Source: Legionella moravica DSM 19234 (lineage in GTDB: Bacteria; Pseudomonadota; Gammaproteobacteria; Legionellales; Legionellaceae). From it: a stretch of DNA of 55,650 nucleotides. A program made the position numbers and the translations under genes. A model generated the notes under the pieces. It did no database searches, was not told the DNA's origin, and saw nothing but the letters and a program-made list of their open reading frames with translations. Position 1 is the first letter of the stretch. Each line of letters starts with the position of its first letter. The stretch lies in NCBI RefSeq assembly GCF_000423305.1, contig NZ_KE384004.1:104068-159717 (forward strand), given 5' to 3'. Shown piece by piece: positions 46,519 through 55,595 of this stretch.

Positions 46519-47568
46519 ATGAATACCTCACTTTGTGATATAGCAAATCTGGTTCATGGAGTTGTAGTAGGTGATGACTCTATTTTAATATCCTCATTAT
46601 CCCCTATAGATAATATTACTCCCGGCTCATTAGTTTTTGCCGAGGGTGAAGGCAATATTGAATTGGCAGAACAATCTGAAGCAGCCGCCATATTAGTGGG
46701 TCAATCAACAATAAAATCCAACAAACCCTTGATACAGGTTCAACATCCTTTCAAGGCCTTTATTAAATTACTCAATCATTTTAATCCTCCTAAAAAAGCA
46801 ACTGCAGGCATTCATCCAACTGCGGTTATAGGTGAAGGCGTTCAACTGGGTGAAGGCGTGTCTATCGGTCCTTACGTCGTGATTGAATCGGGAAGCACAA
46901 TAGGGAACAACTGCATCCTTAAAAGTCACATACACATTGGCCATGACGTCGTAATGGGGGATAACACCACCATACACGCTCATGTAACGGTATACGATAA
47001 TACTCAGATAGGGTCAGGGGTAACGATTCACGCATCAACTGTTATTGGTTCGGATGGATTTGGCTATACTTTTGTCGACGGACAACATCTTAAAGTACCT
47101 CATTTAGGCCGGGTAATTATTGAAAACGATGTCGAAATTGGTGCCAATACCGCTGTCGACAGAGCCACAATGGGGGCAACCGTGATTGGTCAGGGGACTA
47201 AAATTGACAACCTGGTTCAAGTTGCACACTCGGTTAAATTGGGCAAAAACAATATTTTATGCGGCTTTACCGGGATTGCCGGAAGCACGACAACAGGCAA
47301 TAACGTGATTTTTGCCGCGAATGTCGGTGTCAGTGATCATGTTCGTATCGACGATGGTGTTATTCTTGGTGCTCGCACAGGAGTCCCACCCAATAAACAT
47401 TTAAAAGAGGGAACCATATATTTAGGCAATCCCGCACGCCCAAAAGATTTGGCAATAAAACACGAACTGTCGGTCAATCGCATCCCGTTAATGCGCAAAA
47501 ATATAAAAACTTTGACCGAACAGGTTGCATCCCTAAATAAGCGTTTAGCCACACAAGAGGCGGAATAA
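46519..47568 (+). CDS. lpxD: UDP-3-O-acylglucosamine N-acyltransferase
   Basis: Third step of lipid A synthesis, adding the N-linked hydroxyacyl chain. 349 residues. An N-terminal uridine-binding domain (1-100) is followed by the left-handed beta-helix of hexapeptide repeats (about 105-290; [19 protein letters not shown]), with the catalytic His in [10 protein letters not shown] near 240. The C-terminal helix ([17 protein letters not shown]) is present. It is not in the usual lpxD-fabZ-lpxA cluster, which suggests an extra copy. polA begins 2 bp after its stop. Confidence 0.94.
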   Translation: MNTSLCDIANLVHGVVVGDDSILISSLSPIDNITPGSLVFAEGEGNIELAEQSEAAAILVGQSTIKSNKPLIQVQHPFKAFIKLLNHFNPPKKATAGIHPTAVIGEGVQLGEGVSIGPYVVIESGSTIGNNCILKSHIHIGHDVVMGDNTTIHAHVTVYDNTQIGSGVTIHASTVIGSDGFGYTFVDGQHLKVPHLGRVIIENDVEIGANTAVDRATMGATVIGQGTKIDNLVQVAHSVKLGKNNILCGFTGIAGSTTTGNNVIFAANVGVSDHVRIDDGVILGARTGVPPNKHLKEGTIYLGNPARPKDLAIKHELSVNRIPLMRKNIKTLTEQVASLNKRLATQEAE

Positions 47569-47570
47569 AT

Positions 47571-50261
47571 ATGAAAGCCCCGTTAATACTGGTTGATGGA
47601 TCATCTTATTTTTTTCGTGCATTTCATGCCCTCCCTCCCTTAACCAATTCAAAAGGGCAACCCACTGGAGCAGTCTACGGGGTTGCCAACATGATAAAAA
47701 AACTGATAAAGGACTACCAACCTGAAGAACTGGCGGTGGTTTTTGATGCAAAAGGAAAAACATTTCGAGATGAGTGGTATCCTGAATATAAAGCGCACAG
47801 ACCGCCCATGCCTGTAGAACTCAGTTCTCAATTCCAACCCTTAATCCAGCTTTTGCAGGCTATGGGTCTGCCCTTGCTCATAATCGATGGTGTTGAAGCA
47901 GATGATGTTATTGGCACATTAGCCCGTCAGGCAACAGAACTTGGTTTGCCGGTGGTCATATCGACTGGAGACAAGGATATGGCTCAATTAGTCAACCAGC
48001 ATGTTTCCTTGATCAATACCATGAGCAATTACAGTATGGATGAAGCGGGGGTTCGAGAAAAATTTGGCGTAGCACCGGAGCAAATCATTGATTACCTGAC
48101 GCTTGTTGGTGATTCGGTTGATAACGTGCCCGGAGTGACCAAGTGCGGCCCTAAAACCGCAGTCAAATGGTTGGATGAATACAAAACTCTGGATAACCTG
48201 ATTCAACATGCAGATGACATTGGCGGTAAAATTGGCGAACATCTACGCGCCTGCATCCCTCAACTGGCCTTATCCAAAAAACTGGTCACCATAAAAACAG
48301 ATCTGGATCTTCCTTTAACCCTGAATGATTTAAAACCAAAGCCAGCAGACAAAGAACAATTAATCGACCTGACTCGTGAATTGGAATTCAAGAACTGGCT
48401 TAAAGAATTATTAGGACAGGAAGAAAATCAACACGTTCAAACGGATGAATCGAATGCGTCCTATCAATCCTATGAAATCATTACAACCAATCAACAATTA
48501 AACCACTGGTTAAATCAATTGGAACAAAGTTCCATTTTTTCTGTTGATACTGAAACGACCAGCCTTGACTTCATGGAAGCAGAAATTGTTGGGATCTCAA
48601 TGGCCATTGAGGAAGGCAAAGGGATGTACATCCCTTTAATACATACAGATGGCAGTCCTCAACTGAATCGGGAAGAAGTTTTAACCGCTTTAAAACCCAT
48701 ACTGGAACATCCTGATATAAAAAAAATTGGCCAGAATATAAAGTACGATTATGAAGTGTTTAAGAACCATGGCATAACCTTAAAAGGAATAGCCTACGAC
48801 ACCATGTTAGAGTCCTATGTACTCAACAGCAGTGCTGGACGTCATGACATGGACACATTAGCATTAAAATATTTAGGCGTTAAAACCATCAGTTTTGAGG
48901 AAATTGCCGGAAAAGGCGCGAAACAACTCAGATTTGACCAGATACCTGTAGCCAAGGCAGGGATCTATGCCGCAGAAGACGCCGACATCACCTTACAGCT
49001 TCACCATAAATTATATCCTATGATGGATGAACCATTGCGCGAAGTATTTCAGACTATTGAAATGCCCTTACTCACCGTGCTTGCTGATATGGAGCGTTAT
49101 GGTGTATTAATCGACTCCAGAACCCTGAACGATCATGGCAAACGATTGAAAGAGCGCATTGGAGAGTTGGAAAACGAAGCGCTTCAATTGGCTGGAAGAC
49201 CATTCAATCTCAATTCCCCAAAGCAATTACAGGAGATTTTATTCGATGAACTGAAACTACCGGTTCTATCAAAAACACCGACTGGTCAACCATCCACGGC
49301 GGAATCTGTTTTACAGGAACTGGCTTATGACTTCAGACTTGCCGCGGTCATATTGGAGTATCGCAGCTTAAGCAAATTAGTTTCGACCTATATAGATGCC
49401 TTGCCCAAAAAAATAAATCCCAACACTCATCGAGTTCATACTTCATACAATCAGGCAGTAGCGGCAACTGGACGCTTGTCCTCAAGCGAACCCAATTTGC
49501 AAAATATACCAATACGAAGTGAAGAAGGCAGATTAATTCGAACGGCATTTATTGCCCCTCCCGGCTGTGTCATTCTTGCTGCTGATTATTCTCAAATTGA
49601 ATTAAGGATTATGGCGCACCTGTCTCAAGATACCAATTTACTGAAGGCTTTTGCCAATGGATGGGACATACATGCCGCCACAGCCAGTGAGATTTTTCAA
49701 ACCCCTCTCGATCAGGTCACATCGGAACAAAGAAGAAAATCCAAAGCGGTTAATTTTGGTTTGATTTATGGTATGTCGGCTTTTGGCCTGGCCAAACAAC
49801 TGGGCGTAGAACGTCAGGACGCTCAACATTACATTGATACCTATTTTAAAAGATATCCCGGTGTACTCGACTATATGGAACGTACTCGAAAGCAAGCGCA
49901 TCAACTGGGTTATGTAGAAACGTTATTTGGAAGAAGGCTGTACTTGCCTGAAATTAATGCCCGAAATATGATGCGTCAAAAGGCTGCAGAGCGCATGGCA
50001 ATCAATGCTCCCATGCAAGGTACAGCCGCAGACATCATAAAAAAAACCATGCTTGCCGTAGCAAAGTGGCAAAATTCGCAAATCAATCCTCCAGCCCGCA
50101 TGATCATGCAGGTACATGATGAACTGGTTTTCGAAGTACGTCATGAAGAAGTCGAGTCATGTACTAAAAAAATCCATGATCTCATGGAACATACGGTTGA
50201 GCTGTCTGTTCCCTTACTGGTTTCTATTGGAACAGGCGCAAATTGGGATGATGCTCATTAA
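47571..50261 (+). CDS. polA: DNA polymerase I
   Basis: 896 residues with all three domains. The 5'-3' exonuclease (1-290) starts LILVDGSSYFFRAFHALPP and has GVEADDVIGTLA. The proofreading exonuclease (about 300-490) keeps SVDTETTSLD, GQNIKYDYEV and YAAEDADIT. The polymerase (about 510-896) has motif A AADYSQIELRI and motif C VHDELVFEV. It fills gaps and removes primers. The 2-bp spacing makes it part of the lpxD transcript, with a hairpin terminator after it. Confidence 0.97.
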   Translation: MKAPLILVDGSSYFFRAFHALPPLTNSKGQPTGAVYGVANMIKKLIKDYQPEELAVVFDAKGKTFRDEWYPEYKAHRPPMPVELSSQFQPLIQLLQAMGLPLLIIDGVEADDVIGTLARQATELGLPVVISTGDKDMAQLVNQHVSLINTMSNYSMDEAGVREKFGVAPEQIIDYLTLVGDSVDNVPGVTKCGPKTAVKWLDEYKTLDNLIQHADDIGGKIGEHLRACIPQLALSKKLVTIKTDLDLPLTLNDLKPKPADKEQLIDLTRELEFKNWLKELLGQEENQHVQTDESNASYQSYEIITTNQQLNHWLNQLEQSSIFSVDTETTSLDFMEAEIVGISMAIEEGKGMYIPLIHTDGSPQLNREEVLTALKPILEHPDIKKIGQNIKYDYEVFKNHGITLKGIAYDTMLESYVLNSSAGRHDMDTLALKYLGVKTISFEEIAGKGAKQLRFDQIPVAKAGIYAAEDADITLQLHHKLYPMMDEPLREVFQTIEMPLLTVLADMERYGVLIDSRTLNDHGKRLKERIGELENEALQLAGRPFNLNSPKQLQEILFDELKLPVLSKTPTGQPSTAESVLQELAYDFRLAAVILEYRSLSKLVSTYIDALPKKINPNTHRVHTSYNQAVAATGRLSSSEPNLQNIPIRSEEGRLIRTAFIAPPGCVILAADYSQIELRIMAHLSQDTNLLKAFANGWDIHAATASEIFQTPLDQVTSEQRRKSKAVNFGLIYGMSAFGLAKQLGVERQDAQHYIDTYFKRYPGVLDYMERTRKQAHQLGYVETLFGRRLYLPEINARNMMRQKAAERMAINAPMQGTAADIIKKTMLAVAKWQNSQINPPARMIMQVHDELVFEVRHEEVESCTKKIHDLMEHTVELSVPLLVSIGTGANWDDAH

Positions 50262-50363
50262 CAGGTTGTGCAAAAGACGAAATGACCAGGCTTTCCGGTT
50301 AGGATAGCCATGCCAATGGGTAACTGCCAGTCTTTTGGAATGCTCCTGGCAACAAGACAAAAC

Positions 50364-50400
50364 AGCCAGCCAGGAATAAAGACATTCCTGGCTGGCTTTT
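50364..50400. terminator. Bidirectional terminator between polA and the repeat-protein gene
   Basis: AGCCAGCCAGGAAT (50364-50377) pairs perfectly over 14 bp with 50384-50397. T residues follow on the plus strand (50397-50400) and, read leftward, on the minus strand (GTTTTGTC). It sits 4 bp past the end of the minus-strand gene. A shortened version (CCAGGAAT/ATTCCTGG) stands in the same place after the second gene copy at 55565-55587. Confidence 0.75.
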
Positions 50401-50401
50401 A

Positions 50402-53400
50402 TTAAGAGAGGCGAGTGCGCTTGAGCGCTTGATCCTGGTCTGCATCCTGTTCTTCGCAATCTTCATCAGGACGATCGCGCTTCGCTCTGTCGTCGCTCAC
50501 AGGCACTGAGGAAGAAGCGGTTCCACTGGTTGCAGCGAAGAAACCGGAGGTCGATGCCGTTGCGGTGGCTGATATTTTTTGAGATTCGAGAAGCCGTGGA
50601 AAATCGACAAGTGACCACAGTCGAGTGACATGATAGGCGGCACTTTCTTTAAGCGCAATACGCTCTTTCAGATACGCCACATGGACTGGCTTCCATTCCA
50701 TTTTATATTTTTCAGACAGTTTCTCTATAAACGCATTGAATTCCTGCTCAGAAATGTCCAGTCCACGAAGAAGTTCGCTCTGCTGCTCATTTAATGCGAC
50801 CATATCGACCAGCACTTGCTTTATATCACCAAGTTGCTTCAGGTTATCAGGGGTGATTCGGGAAGCAAAATACCCTCGTGCGAACTCACGAAGTTCTTCA
50901 TCAAGAAGTTCTGTTCCAAGTGCACGCAACAGAGGATGGCCAATAATCGAATGAAAAAGACGACGCAGGCACCCTGAAAAACAACTTGGATTATCGCCTT
51001 CCAGATCATCGTAATACTCCATAACCTCTCTACCATCAAGGCGTTTTGCAGGACGTATTTTATCCCAGTTATGGGCGCGATTGATGAGGGCAAGCATAGC
51101 GATAAAATGTTTGATCCGCCCTTTAAGAGTATGCCCCTGGGTTGGCTCCGCCTTTTCGTCGGTTGCCGCAGCCCAAAGAAGTACAATCTCTTTGCTGTAT
51201 CCCTCAAATGGCGCATAACCCAATCCCGTTTCCGGTTTCCCCTCAGCAAAGGACGCATTAACCGCCATCCATGGGTTGGGTTTCAGTATCCAGCGCAGCG
51301 CAGTATGCACATCATGTACGTAATAAGCCCTCAATGCACTGGCGCGCGCTTCCCCGCTGAGGCCAAGCTGCTGAAACGCCTCCCAGGTCAGGGGCAGGAC
51401 GAGGTCCTTTCCATGAAGAGTGATGCGAGCCGGTTTGGCTTCATAACGTTTGCGTAGATAGTCACGTAGCTCTTCCATTAAATGGTCTGTGCTGAGGAAA
51501 GCCGTATGCGCATAATGTTCTTTAAGACGAGAGAAGCGAAGTTGCTCCAACGGTGATAAAGCACGTAAAGACGATTCCCTATCCTCTACTATGGTTCGGA
51601 TGTCCACATCACCGGTAACGTCATCGGCATAATAATTATGGGCTTGCGCCAGATCATGCACCTGCGGTATTGCCATGAGCAGTTGAATCGCCCCCTGGTT
51701 TTGGTGACGAATTGCTGCACGCAGGAGTGCGTTTTCCTCATTGAGAAGCACCGTATGTGCCTGGGCACGTACGCTGGGTAGATGCAGTAAAAAGTGCAAA
51801 AGCTGTTGCGATGAGGGATTGTTATGTCGAGTAAATCCTATTGCCGCACGCAGAGCAAAAGCGGTATTCGCCTCATCCAACGTAAAGACTGAGTCTGGAT
51901 TACTCTCGGTAAAGGCTCTTGCTTCAGCTCGCCATACCTCACAGCGCTCGTACAAAAATACCGGCAATACATCACCACACTCCGCCTGGTGCAAGAGCGC
52001 CCAATCTATAAATGTCGGGTAGTGCAGAAGATGCCACAGTGTATCGGGATGTTTTTTGGCGCATCGGGTGAGGCGAAATTCACTAAAAGACTCGGTGTTG
52101 AATACCACCTGAAAATCATCAATTCCGCAAAGGCATCGAAGTACAGTATTCAAAAACTCTGGAGTCATCGAGCGTTCCAGGTGCCGCAAAATTGATGTAT
52201 TGCCAACTGCCGCAGCATCAATGCAGATATCGGCGATAACCCGGTCAGGAATCTGAGGAGATCCCAGTTGCTTTAATCGTCTCTCCACATAAGGACCGAC
52301 GTCGGGATGTCGCATTGCCAAAACATACAATCGATAATTATTAGACACAATTGCGGCACAAATTTGTTCAGGAGGCATGTAGGACTCAAGGTAAGGCAAG
52401 ACATCAACCCGCCACTTATCAAGAGCCTTTCTGTATGCTTCATAATCATTCGACTGCAGTGCTGCCGCCATGAAATCCGAAGGCATTAGTGCAAACAGAT
52501 GCTGAAGAGTTTCGGTATGACCATTGGAGGCAATTTCTTTGAATAAACGATAATTATTCTTTTGAAGCATCCACTTCATTTCATCAAGTGATATGAAGCC
52601 CTCAAGGAGATCCTGGATTTCCAGGTTATTGCCGCGAAGAGCATATTCCCATTCCTCAAGACGGTTATTCCGGATCACCTGATTTATTTCTTCAGGGGTC
52701 ATAAACCTTTTAATGTACTCGCTGATTTCATTATTTCTTAATAAAACAGTTCGGGCCGATGCATAACCATGGGATTGAATTATATTCCTAATTTCTTCAT
52801 GCGATAGAAAGTGTTCTTCAAAGTACTTCACAATATCAATAAAGCCACGATATATGGCATAGCTGTACTTTTCGTAGTTATTTATTCGAAGCACTTGCTG
52901 AATTTCTGCTTTATCCAGATATTGCTCTATGTGCCTGAGGTTCGAAAGGCAACCAGAACCTATCGCATAATGATAAACGTTATAATCTTGCGCCCTTAAC
53001 TTCTGCTTGATTTCATCAACAGTCATAAAAGTTTCGAGGTACTCTGTAATGGCAAGGTTTGAACCACTCAAGACCTCTTGGTATGCTGACCAGGAGTCTG
53101 CACTTACAATACTGTAGATTTGTACCTTGGACAGACGAGACTCCAAGTGTTTGAGTATATCGAGATTGTCCGTCAAGGCATAGGGGTTAAAATCACTGTA
53201 TTGACAGGCCTCGAATACTTGTTCAGACGTCATCCGGGATTCGAGGTACTGCACCATCTCCATATGACCGTTTCTAATGGCCTGAATATACGGCGTGCAG
53301 CCATCGCCTTCATAGTTAGACATTGAGCGCGCATCAGCTATTTGTTCCTCAGTCATACAACGTTCCAGATACAGCAGGAACGCCATATCACCCTGTTCTG

Positions 53401-54658
53401 CAGCCTTGCCATAGATTTCGAAATCATTGACACTCAGTGCTTCTCTCCAGATAAAGTCTTCTAATCCTGTTTGCAACTGCTCGAGGGTCGGAACATCGCC
53501 TCTTTCGGCCGCAGCTCGCACCACCTCATATTGATTTGCTCGTAATGCGGCAGGCTTGCGTCCGGAGAGCATTCGTGACTCCAGGTACTGCATGGCAGCG
53601 ACATGGCCGTTTATAGCAGCTTGGCGGTATGCCTGATAGTAACCGGCGACAACTGCAGCAGTTCGTTGTTTTTCCGTCATGTGCGACTCAAGATACTGCA
53701 GAATCTCAACACATCCCTGTGCGGCAGCCTCTTGATAGGCCTCAAAGTGATTTTCCCGAATCGCAGTATTGATGTCTTCTGGACTCATTCGGCGTTCCAG
53801 GTACCGCAAGGTATCCGCATGTCCATTGGCAGCCGCCTTTCGGTACGCCTCAAATCGGTTGGTCTGAACCATGGCCATGATGTGCTCTTCCGTCATCCAT
53901 CGCTCGGCATATTCCAGGGTAGCGGTATGACCGTTTGCCGCGGCCTTTAGCAGAGCGCCAAAGTCATCCGCTGCAAGCGCTGCGTTCCTGTACTCCGGTA
54001 ACATCAGGGTATCCAGATGTATTATTATCTCCGTATGCCCGTTTGATAACGCCTCTCTGAATGCCCGAGAATTCTGAACCAGTACAGCCGCACGTCGGTT
54101 AATAGGATTGGAGTTATTTTCAAGATAGTGCAAAAAAGCCATTTGACCATTTGCTGCTGCTTGGATGTACACAGCAAAATCATCGGCTTCAATCGCATTC
54201 CACCACTGCGCAGGTGTTAAGCGCTGTGCCAGAAATTGCATGAACGATAGAGTACCGTATTGTGCAGCAGTAACGCATCCACTAATCCAAAAGCGTTGCA
54301 GAGCTTTAGGAGCCATTTTGACATCAGGGTGCGTGATATAACGCTCCAGAAGATCTATACGTCCCATAACCAACAGCGCCTTGAGCACATCATGCAAATG
54401 GTTCCTATTAACCTTCAAGAGCACAGATAACAATTCTTCAGAAGAAGCCTCCTGATGCCCCAAGAACATGCACAACAAAGCTTTATAAGGTTTGTACCAA
54501 CGATTCACACGCTGCCAAAAGGTGTCGAAATCCAAATCCATGAACGCGAGTTCCTGAGCAACCGCTTGATAATCAAATTCATGTTTCCATATCGTCCAGG
54601 GAATACGGCGAGCGATGGGGTGTGCGGCGTGTTGCGATGGGGTTTTTAAAGAGTTCAT
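50402..54658 (-). CDS. Giant ankyrin-like repeat protein with 36-residue period; candidate effector
   Basis: 1418 residues, no signal peptide or membrane span. Residues about 159-835 hold roughly 19 helical repeats, many exactly 36 residues long, of the form N-[FY]-EAY-[RK]-x-AAA-x-GH-x(3)-L-x-YLE-x(2)-MT-x-E. They resemble ankyrin helix pairs (AAANGH...L.YLE), but canonical ankyrin units are 33 residues and carry a DxxGxTPL hairpin, absent here. Residues 865-1010 have looser ankyrin-like helices. Residues 1078-1370 form an unrecognised domain (LPLTWEAFQQLGLSG, NPWMAVNASFAEGKPETGLGY). The tail has two basic clusters, AKRDR and LKRTRLS, around an acidic stretch. Base composition changes along the gene. 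Confidence 0.85.
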   Translation of the reverse strand: MNSLKTPSQHAAHPIARRIPWTIWKHEFDYQAVAQELAFMDLDFDTFWQRVNRWYKPYKALLCMFLGHQEASSEELLSVLLKVNRNHLHDVLKALLVMGRIDLLERYITHPDVKMAPKALQRFWISGCVTAAQYGTLSFMQFLAQRLTPAQWWNAIEADDFAVYIQAAANGQMAFLHYLENNSNPINRRAAVLVQNSRAFREALSNGHTEIIIHLDTLMLPEYRNAALAADDFGALLKAAANGHTATLEYAERWMTEEHIMAMVQTNRFEAYRKAAANGHADTLRYLERRMSPEDINTAIRENHFEAYQEAAAQGCVEILQYLESHMTEKQRTAAVVAGYYQAYRQAAINGHVAAMQYLESRMLSGRKPAALRANQYEVVRAAAERGDVPTLEQLQTGLEDFIWREALSVNDFEIYGKAAEQGDMAFLLYLERCMTEEQIADARSMSNYEGDGCTPYIQAIRNGHMEMVQYLESRMTSEQVFEACQYSDFNPYALTDNLDILKHLESRLSKVQIYSIVSADSWSAYQEVLSGSNLAITEYLETFMTVDEIKQKLRAQDYNVYHYAIGSGCLSNLRHIEQYLDKAEIQQVLRINNYEKYSYAIYRGFIDIVKYFEEHFLSHEEIRNIIQSHGYASARTVLLRNNEISEYIKRFMTPEEINQVIRNNRLEEWEYALRGNNLEIQDLLEGFISLDEMKWMLQKNNYRLFKEIASNGHTETLQHLFALMPSDFMAAALQSNDYEAYRKALDKWRVDVLPYLESYMPPEQICAAIVSNNYRLYVLAMRHPDVGPYVERRLKQLGSPQIPDRVIADICIDAAAVGNTSILRHLERSMTPEFLNTVLRCLCGIDDFQVVFNTESFSEFRLTRCAKKHPDTLWHLLHYPTFIDWALLHQAECGDVLPVFLYERCEVWRAEARAFTESNPDSVFTLDEANTAFALRAAIGFTRHNNPSSQQLLHFLLHLPSVRAQAHTVLLNEENALLRAAIRHQNQGAIQLLMAIPQVHDLAQAHNYYADDVTGDVDIRTIVEDRESSLRALSPLEQLRFSRLKEHYAHTAFLSTDHLMEELRDYLRKRYEAKPARITLHGKDLVLPLTWEAFQQLGLSGEARASALRAYYVHDVHTALRWILKPNPWMAVNASFAEGKPETGLGYAPFEGYSKEIVLLWAAATDEKAEPTQGHTLKGRIKHFIAMLALINRAHNWDKIRPAKRLDGREVMEYYDDLEGDNPSCFSGCLRRLFHSIIGHPLLRALGTELLDEELREFARGYFASRITPDNLKQLGDIKQVLVDMVALNEQQSELLRGLDISEQEFNAFIEKLSEKYKMEWKPVHVAYLKERIALKESAAYHVTRLWSLVDFPRLLESQKISATATASTSGFFAATSGTASSSVPVSDDRAKRDRPDEDCEEQDADQDQALKRTRLS

Positions 54659-54747
54659 ACTGGATCAACTAACCTCTTTGAGGTGAAAAATTGAACATTA
54701 TAGATTAATTTAGTTCATTTGACAATAATGAATCACGAACACCCAAC

Positions 54748-54870
54748 CTTCCAATTAGCCTTAAATTTTTCTTGACGAAATGCTAAATCTTTAATTTCAA
54801 GTGTTATCGAAATCTCGCAAAAATGTCCTTCTCCCTCAGGGAGAAGGTGCCAACGGCGGATGAGGGGATC
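54748..54870. repeat. Left 123-bp inverted repeat of the DUF559 cassette
   Basis: This stretch is the reverse complement of 55395-55517 over 123 positions, with scattered substitutions mostly in the middle. The inner edge holds the perfect palindrome CCTTCTCCCT-C-AGGGAGAAGG followed by TGCCAACGGCGGATGAGG. It lies just upstream of the giant repeat-protein gene. Confidence 0.85.
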
Positions 54871-54956
54871 TTAAAACGATTAAAATTATCTATTAAAATA
54901 CTGAGTCCAACCAAAAATGAATTCAATGCATGGGATTAATTGGTAATACAAAAAGC

Positions 54957-55396
54957 CTACGCAAAAACAGCATCTGCATGGACATTAAAATATGGAACTC
55001 ACCTGGGCACAACGAGTTCAAGGATTTAAATTCAGAAGACAATGCCCTATTGGTACCTATATTGTAGATTTCATTTGTATCGAAAAAAAATTAGGGGCTG
55101 TTGACCTTTCATTATGTTCAAGCCTACTTTCCGCGACTTGTTCGCGGAATCGATAGATCTTGCGCAAAACAAGAATATATTGCGCCTATAAAGAGTGAAT
55201 TGTCAACAGACCCTAATTATTGAGATAGATGGTGGTCAGCAGAATGAGTGCAGGCAAAATGAATACGATAATAGAAGGACTAACTCTCTTAATAATTCAG
55301 GCTATGAAATTTTAAGGTTATTGGAATAATGAAGTACAGCAACAATTTAATTTAGTAATGGATGTTATTTATAAGTATTTAATGAATGATGTGTGA
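54957..55396 (+). pseudogene. DUF559 (Vsr/restriction-endonuclease-like fold) gene, frameshifted and split by a MITE
   Basis: A recognisable DUF559 protein can be pieced together. LRKNS comes first. Then, in another frame from an ATG at 54992, GFKFRRQCPIGTYIVDFIC-IEKKL. Then the MITE (55092-55215). Then IIEIDGGQQNE, YDNRRTN, NSGYEILR. Then a one-base shift, and WNNEVQQQFNLVMDVIYKYL with a stop at 55394-55396. Removing the MITE with one TA restores the frame between KKL and IIEIDGG exactly. At least two further frame breaks remain, so the gene is dead. DUF559 proteins are predicted nucleases of unknown role; the stop codon overlaps the right inverted repeat. Confidence 0.82.
55092..55215. mobile_element. 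MITE, family A, short copy inside the DUF559 pseudogene
   Basis: The element GGGGCTGTTGACC...GTCAACAGACCC (55094-55213, 120 bp) is flanked by TA at 55092-55093 and 55214-55215. It is nearly identical, in reverse orientation, to the copy at 46147-46306, but lacks one 40-bp arm segment. The interrupted coding sequence proves the TA target duplication. Confidence 0.88.
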
Positions 55397-55517
55397 TCCC
55401 CTCATCCGCCGTTGGCACCTTCTCCCTGAGGGAGAAGGACATTTTAGCGAGATTTCGATAACATTTGGAATTATCAATTTAGCATTTCGTCAAGAAAAAC
55501 TTAAGGCTAATTGGAAG
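55395..55517. repeat. Right 123-bp inverted repeat of the DUF559 cassette
   Basis: Reverse complement of 54748-54870. It begins GATCCCCTCATCCGCC at the pseudogene stop and ends TTGGAAG. It also carries the CCTTCTCCCTGAGGGAGAAGG palindrome. Confidence 0.85.
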
Positions 55518-55595
55518 CACCCAACAGCGTGCTGAAAAAATGCAAAAAGCTCAAAAACCCCAACCAGGAATGCAGGCATTCCTGGCTGGCGGTTA

